Assembly: GCF_003073045.1 (NCBI RefSeq)
Contig: NC_037598.1
Location: forward strand, 13,368,486 to 13,432,485
Origin: Pomacea canaliculata
Lineage: Eukaryota > Mollusca > Gastropoda > Architaenioglossa > Ampullariidae
Length of the DNA: 64,000 nucleotides
Reading direction: 5' to 3'
A model generated the notes under the pieces. It ran no database searches and was not told where the DNA came from. It saw only the letters and a list, made by a program, of their open reading frames with translations. A program made the position numbers and the translations under genes. The first letter of the stretch is position 1. Each line of letters opens with the position of its first letter. This document shows, piece by piece, positions 25,376 through 37,004 of the stretch.

Positions 25376-26553
25376 TATTGCACAAAGGGTAAACAGGACC
25401 ACACACACTAGTCACATACAGCAGGACCACGAACCTCCATTACTAAACTGGTCGAAGATGAGTGTTTCCAGTTAACTACAAAAACGAGGCTCGTGTACAC
25501 AAAGCTTAATTTATTAAAATATTAACTGTTTGAAAATATTCAAGTATTACCGACTATATTTTTCAGATAGTTTCGACGATTGCGCTCTCAGCAACCACCT
25601 GATACAGTCCGGCCACTTTTCAGCTCTTGATGACATCCGAAATAAGTAATTGTATTATTGGTTCAGCTTACTTCAAATTGCATTTTTGAAAAAGTATTTA
25701 AATATTGCTTTGATAATTATGAATTAGATGTATAACCTTTTTAGTTTTCATTTGTTATTTTTATTTTGTTGTTGTTGGTTTTTTTTTGTTTTTTTTTTTT
25801 TTTTTTTTGCTGTGGTTGTTTGTGCTTTTCTAGTTGTCTGATTGTTTTAAGATTGTAGTAAATTCTTGTTTTCGAATTCCCCTGAAAAACTCGTAAGAAA
25901 AAAAAAATCATGCTTGAAGAAACGTTCTTTATTATGACATGCCAGCAAGTTTCTACAAATAAAAGCAATTTCAGCAACTATTGGAGTCCTGGATCCCTTC
26001 AAAGTTTAACGGTGAAAACAAAATTCAGTTTGCAGTACTGTAAGTTGACCTCAGGAAATCCGCTCCAAAGCCAAGTTACTTCTCTTCATCCTTTGAACAC
26101 AATATAATTATATATAATCACATCACACCCAAAACAAACAGACAATACAGACATAGAGTTTCAAAAAAGCTATTTTTAAAAAATCTTTTAGCATCATTTT
26201 TATCACACCGCACGAAAGACGGAAAATGACATCAATGTCTCCTTGAAGGTAAGGACACAAACGAACGAACACTCACACACACACACACACATATATATCT
26301 ACAGGTGTTCAGGTCAAATTGAAATGCCATTTCTCATTTCTTCTACAAAGTCAACTTTACTTTCGATCAGATATTACAGTTTGTAGTACTCTAACCGCTA
26401 AAGCTTCTCATGCAATTCGACTTTCAAACATTTAGAATAATCTTGCTCCACAGCTCTTTGTGTAATTAGAATGTCTAGAGGTGTCCTAGATGATAAAGTA
26501 ATGATTGGAAGTGTACCTTGTCATCCGATGTCTACCCTTGCCACGTTGATCCA

Positions 26554-29500
26554 TCATTCCAGGGGACCTGTAGTAGGAGACAAAAGATACATGTATGTCA
26601 AGTGATACATTGTCAGATATGACTTCACATGCTGTTGAACACAAACCAAACCACTCATCTTACATAGGGTCTGTTTAGAAATGACTGATTGAAATACTCC
26701 CTAGTGCATTTTTCCTTTAAGAAAAAGACCTCCAGGATATGCACGAAATGTTCCAATGGTCACTCCTAAGTCCCTATGGTGGACTATATGTATGTGTGTT
26801 GATTTGCGTGGCATTTCTCTGACAATCAGTAGACAGGACACACTTACCTGCGCTACACGGTGGCGTGCGCTGTACTTCATAGTATGATTCCATCTCTTCT
26901 TGTTTTGTTGGGACCCAGCTTTTGACATTGAATACGCGATCGTTTATCATTTCAGCAGTTTTCATCCACACCTAGTTAGACAAGAATATAAAAAAAACCA
27001 ATTTTGGTCAGCAAGTTAAGAAAGCATATTACTTACAGCAGCCACTAATTTAAAACATCTAAACTGATACAGTATGTTTACCTATCTAATCCCATCGCTA
27101 TTGGTAAATTGCAATGGTAAATAACAAGTAATGGAGAATGAGCGAGAAAGTCAGCGAGAAAAGAGAGATCACTCTAGCGAAAAATATAGAAGGAGCAGAC
27201 GACAATAGCGGACATGACAGTGGAAGGATGTTGTGTGAGTGTTAATGTGAGTGTAGATGACAGAAAAAATTCCTTTTTTTTCTCTCTATACGGGTAATTG
27301 TGTTAGAGCCCTTGTTATCGAGGATTACATCTAGACAAATCGCCTTCAGTGTCACACAGCTGTGTGTGGACGGTGTACCGTGGGCTTTATGTCGCCAAGA
27401 AACTGTAAGTGAAGCACTCAACGACTGCTGGTCCGACTATTTTTTGCATGTGTGTTTTTCAATCTGTAAGTCCTGAGCCATTCCAGCAACTTATTAACAT
27501 CATGTGGACAGCCTCAGCCAATCGTTGTTTTGCGTTGAAAGAACGCGTACGGACGTCGTGTGTGTGTGTTGCTCGTGAGAGAGCCGGCGACTGTAACACG
27601 GTCCAGATGCTCAACCTCAGATGAAGTGTCAGTGGTGTGTGTCTGTGATGTTGTAGGTGCGCACATGATCATTCTTACTGTAGTTTGTTGTTTGCTGTAT
27701 ATTTTATACAATTAAACACAAAGCTCCACGAGCTCTGTACAACAAACTTGTAGACAACGGTGGGTTTCCGTCAATGGAAGTCCTTTTCCCCCGTGCTGTT
27801 TAGCATCTTATCGTAGAATATACTTTGAGAAACATCTCCTCCCTGTAAATCGCTCGAGAGGTTCAAACACAATCTGCAGCTTGCAGACGACATTGCACAA
27901 AGGAAAAACAACACAAGCTTGCACTTTCTTGCCATCGATGAAGATAGGGTTTGTTTATTTGTTGGTGTTTTATGCCGTGCCAGCAACTCGGGCTATATCA
28001 CGGCAATAAAACTAATTTGAAATTGAAAGGTTTTGGGGTAAATCTTCTCAAGTCATGTATCTTTGAAAACAAACCAACATGATATGTGAACAAGGTGTAA
28101 AAGAAAAAATGAAGTGTAAAAAGATGTGGTGAAGCCCAAAAAGGCCACCAACACACCAGAAATCAAGAGACAACTATCAGAATATAAAAAAGAAACTTAA
28201 ATTTCATGAGTCCTATCCTTTTTAAAAAGGTAAAGACTGCTGCCAATGGGACGGACCTAAATAAGAGAAATAAAGAATTTTCTGCTACAAACGGTCGACG
28301 GATAGTCGGAGCTCTGGACAGATAATCAAAATGTCTAACACATGAAAATTCCCCTTACACCAGGGGCAGCCTGGAGGTGGTTCACCTCGCAAGTTGTATC
28401 CTTGAGGGGCATAGGTGTGTCCTATCTTTAGTCTTGTAAGAACCACCTCCTCCCGCCTTGTAGTGTGGCACACAGGTGGGCGGTCGGAAAGACAGGGAAG
28501 AGTGGCGAATAATTTTTTTTTGACTTAAAAGTGTTCCAGTGGCTTTGCTATAAGGTCAGAATGTAGATTGAGAATAAAAGGTTTGCATTCCGATGAGATA
28601 AGTGACTGTATTTTACCAGGGGACTGACATGTAGCCTTGGCAGCCTGGTCTGCTTGAACATTGCCTGGAATACCAGAATGGCCAGGAGACTAAATAAAAA
28701 CAATGTCCTTATTTGGTTGAATATGTGCTGCATGAATTTGATGAATCTGAACCACAAAGGGGGTGGTCAGAATAATTTGAAATGAGAGCTTGGAATTCAG
28801 AAAGGGAGCCTGAAATTATTAAAAAGTTGTGCTCCGAAGATTAGTGAGCATGCTGCAAGGCAAGCAAGATGGCATGAAGTTCCGCAATGAAAATAGAACA
28901 TTCGTCCCTAAGTCGGACTGAAACAGCCCGTTGTGGTTGGCAGGACGGAACTGCTGCTGCAGCGACTGGGCCACCACTGGGGATTTTGGAGCCATCTGTA
29001 AAAACGTAGCAGAATTTAGAATAGGCACAAATAAGTTCATGAAAGTGTTGGAGGTAGATGGGGTCACTAATGTCCTCTTTTTTGAAAGCTGTAAGATCAA
29101 AACGGATCTCTGGAACAGGAAGGGTCCAAGGAGGAGTTGTTTGCAGAGATAAAGGTTCTACCTGATTAATATCTACTCCGGCAGCTTGTAGGTGAGATGC
29201 TACTCGGAGTGATAGAAGCTTTTGCTCCTTGGTACGAATGGCATACAGGGCAGCACGCTGAGGTCTGAAGACAGCACGGTACGCAGGGTTCCCACGATGA
29301 GCTTTTAAGCAACAGACATAGGATAGCATGAGTTTCAAACGACGGAGAGAAAGTGGAGGCTCACCAGCTTCTTTGTACAGGAGTGATGCGGAAGGCACCC
29401 AAACATGAACAAGATAGGGAGGAGTTGACAGTTTCTGTGTCTATTTAGCTGTTTTCTCCCAACGATCAGTATACTGTTCTTGAACTGGTACTAGTCAAGG

Positions 29501-30471
29501 GAGGATTTGTTTATCTTGAACTCTTCTTGCCTTCTGATAGTTTGCACTAGGGAACAGTTTAGCTGTTGTTTTATCTCTTATCCATAATCTTTACTTTCAA
29601 GACGTTTTTATGACATCTACAGGCTTCTTTAAGCCAGGGATGCCCAACCTACGGCCCGCGGGCCATATCCGGCCCGCGATGCGGTCCCATCCGGACCGCG
29701 AAACTTCTGCCCTGAGTGCAGGAAATCGGCATGTTAGTAATAACAAAAAACCTAAAAAAAAAAAAACGAAAAAAGGGAAGAAGAAGGATTTATCCCTACG
29801 TAGGGGCGTCTCTCAAACTTTTTTTCGATGGACGAACATTTCGATTCAGTGCTCCGACTTGGTGTCTCTACGATGCAGCCGGACATTCAGAAGTTGGTTT
29901 CAGGTAAACAACTTCAAATATCCCACTAATTATTACATAATTAATGGCAAGTACAACTTGTTTCTAAAAAAAATGGTATCTGCTCTATTTTTTTCCTTTT
30001 TTGTATATTTGCGGCCGTGCCACGCATGTCGGAAATGTGTATGGCCCGCAGGCCGCAAAAGGTTGGGCATCACTGCTTTAAGCCATTCGTGAACATTCAT
30101 TTCTGGATGTTTTATAAATGAAGTGGAATCTTAAACGAGAACAATTCAGTACATATGAGACTATTGATTACCTGAAAGCTGCATAAGGGTTTAGTGTCAA
30201 AAATGTTTATTTACCTTTTCGAGAAACCAGTCAGGGGAAGAGCCACTGTTATCACGATAAATTCTGATAGCACATACGTCCTTGAGGTTAACCTGGTCGT
30301 ATACGCTGAATTGGTCTACAGAATTTTGCTGAAAATCGTTGCGTAATATATTGTCCAAGAATAAAGGCGGGGATTCTCCTCCATCAGGGTCAATCAAAAT
30401 GATGTGCACATCGGCGTTAGTACCGGCGTGCTCTTTATTCGATGTTTTTGTCCATATCCTCCAAGCTCTTC
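26554..30471 (-). CDS. PLAT/LH2-domain protein, copy 1 (5'-partial)
   Basis: Minus-strand exons: 30471-30215 (phase 1 in, phase 0 out), 26971-26848 and 26567-26554 (stop TGA). Exon 1 carries most of a PLAT (polycystin-1/lipoxygenase/alpha-toxin) beta-sandwich: HAGTNADVHIILIDPDGGES, then LRNDFQQNSVDQFSVYDQVN, then IRIYRDNSGSSPDWFLEK. Exon 2 finishes the domain with the usual F...W block (DRVFNVKSWVPT) and a variable end; the protein stops at PPCSAGPLE. PLAT domains bind lipids or protein partners, often at membranes. The 3' UTR runs to about 25.91 kb, where a poly(A) signal (minus-strand AATAAA, 25928-25933) is conserved in all three copies. A LINE and a hAT element lie in the intron. Upstream exons, including any signal peptide, were not identified. 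Confidence 0.8.
27950..29410 (-). mobile_element. 5'-truncated I/Nimb-like LINE insertion
   Basis: A 1461-bp insertion is flanked by the 9-bp duplication AAGATAGGG (27941-27949 and 29411-29419). The matching place in copy 2 (near 39752) has a single AAGATAGGG, so the empty site is visible. On the minus strand it encodes an RNase H domain (YVFTDGSKIPSG, then ECSIFIAELHAILLAL) at 29398-28841, and a C-terminal zinc-knuckle region (CPWCKGNFHVLDILIICPEL) near 28473-28285. Between them the frame is broken. The 3' end, at 27950, has a tail of AACAAATAAACAAAC character. Confidence 0.85.
28841..29398 (-). CDS. LINE ORF2 RNase H domain fragment
   Basis: A 185-codon open frame inside the inserted LINE. 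It contains the RNase H first-strand motif FTDGSK (catalytic Asp) and the Glu-bearing helix motif IAELHAILLAL, preceded by the thumb/connection region (LRRLKLMLSYVCCLKAHRGN). Reverse transcriptase and endonuclease are absent because of 5' truncation, so it cannot support its own movement. Confidence 0.75.
   Translation of the reverse strand: MPSASLLYKEAGEPPLSLRRLKLMLSYVCCLKAHRGNPAYRAVFRPQRAALYAIRTKEQKLLSLRVASHLQAAGVDINQVEPLSLQTTPPWTLPVPEIRFDLTAFKKEDISDPIYLQHFHELICAYSKFCYVFTDGSKIPSGGPVAAAAVPSCQPQRAVSVRLRDECSIFIAELHAILLALQHAH
29635..30075. mobile_element. Non-autonomous hAT element, copy 1
   Basis: A 441-bp element with terminal inverted repeats CAGGGATGCCCAACCT and AGGTTGGGCATCACTG (slightly imperfect), flanked by the exact 8-bp duplication CTTTAAGC (29627-29634 and 30076-30083). 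The subterminal GC-rich GGCCCGCGGGCC repeat is typical of Charlie/hAT elements. There is no transposase frame. The same insertion with the same duplication is in copy 2, so it predates the block duplication. Confidence 0.92.
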
Positions 30472-30517
30472 CTAGAAGACATCATCCATCATTCATAATC
30501 AGTCATCCATCACCCAC

Positions 30518-30518
<1 letters not shown>

Positions 30519-30584
<66 letters not shown>
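30519..30584. repeat. (ATC)n microsatellite, copy 1
   Basis: About 22 ATC repeats, located 48 bp upstream of the PLAT exon on the minus strand. The equivalent tract in copy 2 is the left boundary of the giant transposon. Confidence 0.95.
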
Positions 30585-30588
<4 letters not shown>

Positions 30589-32467
30589 TCAAATCATCAA
30601 TCATCATCATCATCCACATCATATCATCATCATCATTATTATTATTAATCGATCATTCTGCTGCTTTTAAGTATGCCAAATTTTGCTTTCTTATTCGTAG
30701 GCGTAGTTGTCAAAGATTTCGTCTCAACAGAGTTACAAATTCTCTTTGGAAAGAAACACAGCAGCAAGACAGTTAAAGCACAACTTAATCATGGCAGTGT
30801 AAAAGCTTCAGTGAAAACAACAGTATACTACAAATATACATGAAGCTGGGTGTAGGGGCAGACACATGCTTTCACGATTTTTTGTTTGTTTGTTTTATTT
30901 GGTTACTTCTTTTTTTTTTTTTTTTTTTTTTTTGCAGAGTGTGATTTCGAAATATTTCCTAAATTTACCTCGCTAAAGACTTTCTCGCGGGCATCATGTG
31001 ATACTTTGTCAACAAGCCACCCTAGACACTAATTGGGGCGATTGTTACTTCCCATTTAAGTTACCACATGACAGTGAGCTAAAAAGGGTGATTTTGAAAT
31101 AAAGCAAGAAAAACATTAATAGAAAGAGATCTTAAAAATACTGGGTCTGAAATCTAGTATTTTGTCAAGCGACAACTGTGTCGAACTAGTGTAATGATCT
31201 CGACCAGTATTCAAGTGGATGTAGCAATGTGGTTTAGGAGATGCCTGAAGCTGACAAAGAAAGCATGGACATGTGAGAAACGCGTGTGTCCTAGAATCCT
31301 GTATATTAAGCTTGGTCTTGACCGAATTCCTTTTGACAATATTGATAGTGGTACACAGACTAGGTAAACAAATGGCAAGAAGTAATGAAGATGAAACAAA
31401 GGTGAAACTTAAGCCGATTTTTGTTAGCTTCTTATCGCACATGTTTCTGAAATGGGTGTCGGCAACAGGAGAATGCAAATGAACAGGTTCCAGAATACTA
31501 GTTAGTGAACAGTTAATAAAACAATATTATTTCTTGCTTCCCCACTCTTGTGATCTTCATGTCTTCTGTGAGGTGTGGTCAAGAAATAGTAAAGTAATTG
31601 CAAACTTAAGAGTAAGTATTAAATAAAAAAAGATCGAGTTCTTGAAAATTTACTACATTCATCAACTTCCTCCTGTTTGCAATCATTAAGAAATTTTAAT
31701 TTTCACAATGTATGACATATGCGGCCATGTGCTGATACATTTATATGTATTCTTACAGTTCTTTTCAATTGATAACGGATCAAAACCTTATTAAGCCTGA
31801 AGAAGAAGCACCTGACTTCAGTAAAACTCCTTTATTTCCTCTTTTATAAACTTATGAAGAGTTCGTGGGCTGACCGAATGTCAAAACATGTATAGGTCCC
31901 ACAGGCGTGTTAACAGTTCCTTCACAGCAGATGTATATGTCGTTGTCCACACTAAGTGTCAGACCAGCTTAGCCCGTCTGCTACAGACGACTTCTTTTAA
32001 ACAAGGAGGATACCTGCTACATATATTTTATGTGGCTAGCGTTTAAATCTTTGGATTACAGCGCCTTAAAAGTAGAATACACCATACTATATGCATTTCG
32101 CTTCTTTTTTTTTTTAATAATTGATTATTTTATTTACCGTCTGGCACGATCCGACCGTAAGCATCATCGACACCAAAACCTACAAGAAGCCAGAACACAG
32201 ATGCAATTCGCCACATGGTAACGGATTGAATCAAGAAGCTCCAACTGAAGCGAATGTGTTTACATTTATCTAACACAGACGACGTTCAAACATCTGTGAC
32301 GACAGTTTCAAGCTTTCGCAGTCACGCGATACCATCGATTCAAATCTCAGATGCGCGTGGAAACACACGCAGACACACAAACACATCCACCGTTAGGACC
32401 AGGCTTGTCACTGTTCTTTGCTGTCATCTCTTATGGTCCTGTCATTTTTGCGAGCAACAACAACAAC

Positions 32468-32547
<80 letters not shown>

Positions 32548-32569
32548 GAAGAAGAAGAAGAAGAAGAAC
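32468..32569. repeat. (AAT)n followed by (AAG)n microsatellite
   Basis: About 26 AAT units pass directly into about 8 AAG units, with AAC units on both edges. Confidence 0.95.
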
Positions 32570-33666
32570 AACAACAAATGCGGATGTTGTAAAGCGCATA
32601 CTAACACTTCTAAGGAGCGTTCTCTTTGCGCTTAAGAACAAGAAAGAAACAGAAAACATACGGGCAACAGGAAAACAAACAACACATGCGCCATAAACGA
32701 AGAAACAACAGTACTAACAAAGAAAAAAACAAAATACAAAAAAATGTAAAGGGGATTTAAGTAGCAAAAGCAGAAACTGAGAGTACTTTGATGTTGTAAA
32801 AGGAAGACGATCAAGAAAGTGTGTGAAAAAGCAGTCGTATGATATGAAAGGTAGTCAGGAGTAATGTTTACGGAAGATGTGGCGAACTCTGGTTGAGGTC
32901 TTATGTGCAACCTGATGCACGAAGAGGAATAGATAGATAGATGATGTGAGAGGTAGTCAGGAGTAATGTTTACGGAAGAGGTGTGTTTTCAGTTCACGTT
33001 TAAAGGATTCAACAGCGGGTAGGTGGCGGACATGGAAAGGGAGACAGTTCCTTTGTTTTTCCGCACAATAACTAAAAATCCTGTATCTTATGGTTTAAGT
33101 GACAAGAAGAGTAATGACATGATAATCAGACGAGCAGAGGATTTCCAGCTGGGATCTTCGTAACGATGCTTTCTACATCTTAAAAATTAAAGTCTTTTCC
33201 GACTCCGGTAGCCTCTGTGTTTATTTTCTGTCTGTGAGTATTTTTACTGTTAATGTTATTTGCGTCGCTATGATATACTTTAATGTGAAATCTGCATGAA
33301 AGACCCGTATAGTCATTGAAACACTAAACAGCGCTCCGCCTATGAAATATTTCTCCATGTGCAAGAGAGACATAAACTGAACCTGCAATGCCAACAACAA
33401 TGCTGAAATCATTAAATTCCACACACTCTGCTATATCAACATCATTAAATGCCACAGAGTTTTCCATGCAGCAAAGAAAGCTTTGTGACTCCTTTTAAAA
33501 CAAAAATAAAATCACTCAATTAGAATTTGACAGAACGTAAATTCTTCTCCATAACGACAGATGTTACTGGTCTCGGCCATCTTACAGACAAAGAAACCCT
33601 TCATGTTTATAGTCACTTGGAAGGCAACAGGCGGTCAAAATGTGTTGCTGGTGCACGAAACGTACC

Positions 33667-33679
33667 CTCCTCCTCCTCC

Positions 33680-33713
<34 letters not shown>
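33667..33713. repeat. (CTC)n(ATC)n microsatellite
   Basis: About five CTC units followed by about 11 ATC units. Confidence 0.95.
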
Positions 33714-33871
33714 TGTCGCGTGTCAGCGATTGTGCTGTCATCCTTGCATGCCTCCCATACTGAGCTGGCCCATCGTTAGGTGTTGTCTTCACGCTTTTGT
33801 CCCCTCTTTGTCTTACGTCTTGCGCGCGCGTGCACAGCTTCCTTGATGCGTCAATTTTCTTTTTCCTTGTT

Positions 33872-33879
33872 TGACGTCA
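33872..33879. promoter_or_regulatory. Palindromic CRE-like site TGACGTCA
   Basis: A perfect 8-bp consensus for CREB/ATF binding in a locally GC-richer region upstream of a possible first exon. It is a sequence match only; one such site is expected by chance in roughly 65 kb. Confidence 0.25.
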
Positions 33880-35159
33880 TGGGTAGTCGTCATCAAGTAA
33901 CAGACGGTGCTGGACCGTGGCCATGACAGTCAGAGTTTTTCATTTGTGTCGACCGATCTGCCACAAGCCGTTTTGGGTGAGTAGAGATCCATTCTGTCGG
34001 GTTCCACTCCATTCTAGTCTGTAAGGGCCTTTGGGTGGCGGTGGAAGTGCAAGTGAAAGAATCTGTTTATGTTCAAAGCCATAGTCCGATGTTTAATTGC
34101 AAGATTTGTACTTTGTTAGGTTAACGTTCGTGATTGCCGGGTCGCGACGCTTGTAGCGCGTACTCGTTTCCCGTTGTATGGATTTGTGTAAGATCAACAT
34201 TAGATTTTTGACGAATCTTATGACTAGTCCGATGGTCAGATATATGTGTCAGTGTGAAAATATTGTTTTAGAAATTGAGCAGTTTCGGGACACGTCTGTT
34301 GATTGTAAGAATTCTTTTATCTACAGGCTTATTTTTCGTTCTTCTTCACTCTTCCTCCTGTTGTTGTTTTTCGCTCTTCCTTCGTGTCACCGTGTCTTCA
34401 CATCCTTTGTTCGCATTGCTGTCCGTCATCGTGTCGAGCGTCCACCCTGCACCATCATCATCATCTCGGCGGCGCGTGAACTCGCGACCCTGCTGCACCA
34501 GTGTGCGGAAAGGCTTTCGACTGAACACCTAGAGCAGGAATCTTCGAGCAGAAGCTCACGTGGCCAGTTGCCGGCCTACATCATCGCATCTGGACGGGAA
34601 GACAGAGAAGGGTGGGGATACGTCTTTAGAGCGGTAAGCAAGGCCAGAGGGCGGGCTGCCGTCTGTGGACATCTTCAACGGACTTCTAAACTGTCACCCC
34701 GCAGTGCATGCAGGTGATATATTGTATATTCGGTGACTGAGATTAGCCTGTGCACAGGGCAGCTGATTTGTCTTATTTTAATTTATCTATTTTTTTGTTT
34801 GTCGGATTGCTCGCGCTGATCTATATTTGTTCATGTGAGAGTTTGGAATTTTTGATTTTTGATTCCTATTAGTATTATTTTTGTAGCTAATAAATTAGTT
34901 GTGAGTTGTTACGTGAATTTTGTCTTTGTGATTTCTGTGTATGGTCTGCGCTCAGCTGAAGTTCGACTGGCTTCATCGCGGTCACGCGACAATCATCATC
35001 ATGTAGAGGAGGTCACTTCTCGACTGTTCCTTCTCCCGACCCCATAAAGTTTACCGAGATAGACTTCGTAAGCAGGGTTCTGTCTGTATTACTTTCTTAT
35101 TTTTCTTGTTGTTGGCTTTCCGAACTCTTGCTCAAAATCCAGCTATCCCAAATGCATGC

Positions 35160-35430
35160 ACATACAAAATAGTATATGAACTTCATACAGTAGTACCTCA
35201 GTGTATACGTAAAACACAAGGTGTATACACATGCACAGCAGTACACTAGTGTGTATATATAATAGTGTATTAGTACCAATACATAATAATTAATACATGT
35301 ATAGTAGTACTTTAGTACACACATATAGCAGTACATTAGTACCCATACATAGTAATTAATAAATATATTATAGTACAGTCGTACACACATGGTAATGAAT
35401 CCATATACAGTAGTACATTAGGGCATATGC
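35160..35430. repeat. Degenerate minisatellite
   Basis: Repeated variants of the phrase AGTAGTACATTAGTACACAC at intervals of roughly 50-60 bp, about five imperfect units, leading towards the long (GT)n tract. Confidence 0.6.
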
Positions 35431-35546
35431 ATGGCAGTGCTGAGTTGTAGTACTTAAAGATGGAAGTATGTGTTGCACATGTATAGTCATAGTTGTAGTC
35501 CATACACGAATGCAGTGTATGTGGCACGTGCACACAATGGTTTGTG

Positions 35547-35548
<2 letters not shown>

Positions 35549-35639
<91 letters not shown>
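35549..35639. repeat. Long (GT)n microsatellite
   Basis: About 45 uninterrupted GT repeats. Confidence 0.98.
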
Positions 35640-35641
<2 letters not shown>

Positions 35642-35984
35642 TACAGATGTAATACGATATAAATGGAGTTTAATAAACATAAAAACAATAACGAAAGCAT
35701 TTAAACATAAGAACACTTGCCGTTTTGACGGCGTGGGTGGATGGAGGTGCGGTTAAGAAGGCGTGGAATTACTGTTTGGATTCCCCTTCCATGAGCACGT
35801 GACAATCAAATCCTATTGACTATCGCACAGTTAGAGAAAGACTTCTCTACAGACTTTTCTTTGGAGCCATGATTGAGGAATATCTGATTAAAATAAAGTA
35901 AAAAATTACTAAATAAGAAGGATGAGCACAGATAAGGAACGACTGATCGTGACTGTGTCTCGAGCGCGAATGATGACATGATGG

Positions 35985-36110
35985 TCGGTCACGCGTGGCT
36001 GTTCGTTATCCGAAATTTTGTTCGCTATCCGAGACAAATTTTTAACGAAAGTTTTGTTTATTATCCAAAATATTCGCTATCCGAGGCGTTCGCTAACCGA
36101 GGTTCCACTG
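35985..36110. mobile_element. Pogo/Tigger-like transposon end
   Basis: The reverse complement of the right edge reads CAGTGGAACCTCGGTTAGCG, followed by GGATAGCGAA repeats. This is the classic terminus of pogo/Tigger elements. The other end was not found. Homology to copy 1 of the tandem duplication begins exactly at its outer edge. Confidence 0.65.
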
Positions 36111-37004
36111 TGATTGTATGATTGGTACAGCTTACGTCTACTTGCATTTTTGACATAGTATTTAACTATTGCTTTGATAATTACGAATTTCTTTTCTTTT
36201 CTGTTGTTTTTTCGTTGTTTTTTGTTTTTTGTTGGGTGTTTTTTTGGCTGTTTGTGCTTTTCTAATTGTCTGATGGTTTTAAGATTCCAGTAAATTTTTG
36301 TTTCCACACTCCCCTGAAAAACTCGTAAGGCAAATTTCATGCATGAACAGACGTTCTTTATTATGACATGCCAGCAAGTTTCTACAAATAAAAGCAATTT
36401 CAGCAAGTATTTGAGTCCTGGATGCCTTCAAAGTTTAGACGGTGAAAACAAAATTTCAGTTTGCAGTACTGTAAGTTGACCTCAGGAAATCTGCTCCAAA
36501 GCCACGTTACTTCTCTTCATCCTTTGAACACAATATAATTATATATAATCACACCTAAAACGAAAAAACAATACAGACATAGAGTTCAAAAAGCTATTTT
36601 TTTCAAATCGTTTAGAAGTATTTAATAACATCGAACAAAAGACTGAAAATGCCATTTATGTCTAGTTCAAAGTAAGTACACGCACGAACGAACACAAACA
36701 CATTCTCCATCTCTCTTTCTCTCACTCACACACACGCACACACTCACATACACAGGCGTTCAGCTCAAAGTGAAATGCCATTTCTCATTTCTTCTACAAA
36801 CTAAACTTTACTTTCGATCAGATATTACAATTTGTAGTACTCTAACCGCTAACAGTTTTCATGCAATTCGACTTTCAAACATTTAGAACAATCTTGCTCC
36901 ACAGCTCTTTGTGTAATTAGAATGTCTAGAGGTGTCCTAGATGATAAAGTAATGATTGGAAGTGTACCTTGTCATCCGCTGTCTACCATTGCCACGTTGA
37001 TGCA

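Larger units (their letters stand above)
25640..30585. repeat. Tandem duplication, copy 1
   Basis: This block is collinear with 36111-40861: matching PLAT exons, 3' UTR, introns, a shared hAT element with the same target duplication, and the same ATC microsatellite at the right end. The copies differ by copy-specific insertions (here a 1461-bp LINE). Similarity is visibly higher over about 27.3-30.5 kb than over 25.7-27.2 kb. Confidence 0.85.
30585..35984. other. Spacer between the tandem PLAT blocks
   Basis: No gene is secure. It contains a poly-T run (30909-30933), an (AAT)n then (AAG)n microsatellite (32468-32569), a CTC/ATC microsatellite (33667-33713) and a degenerate minisatellite. A GC-richer region at 33.78-34.72 kb contains a palindromic TGACGTCA (33872-33879) and an open frame at 34178-34717 with a good GT donor at 34634 (GCG|GTAAGC), which could be a first exon of an unrecognised plus-strand gene. 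A minus-strand frame at 31399-31211 starts with a hydrophobic stretch (LHYFLPFVYLVCVPLSIL) resembling a signal peptide; a link to the PLAT gene could not be shown. Confidence 0.4.

Noticed and set aside
29610..30092. 160-codon open frame in the hAT element
   Set aside because: It lies across a 441-bp non-autonomous hAT element with clear inverted ends; no transposase motifs are present.
30477..30776. Long plus-strand frame of poly-Ile and mixed residues
   Set aside because: It is created by the (ATC)n microsatellite, not by a gene.
32351..32696. Poly-Asn, poly-Ile and Arg-rich frames
   Set aside because: They are produced by the (AAT)n(AAG)n microsatellite in different frames.
35336..35756. 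Cys-Val and Thr-His repeat frames on both strands
   Set aside because: They are produced by the (GT)n tract.
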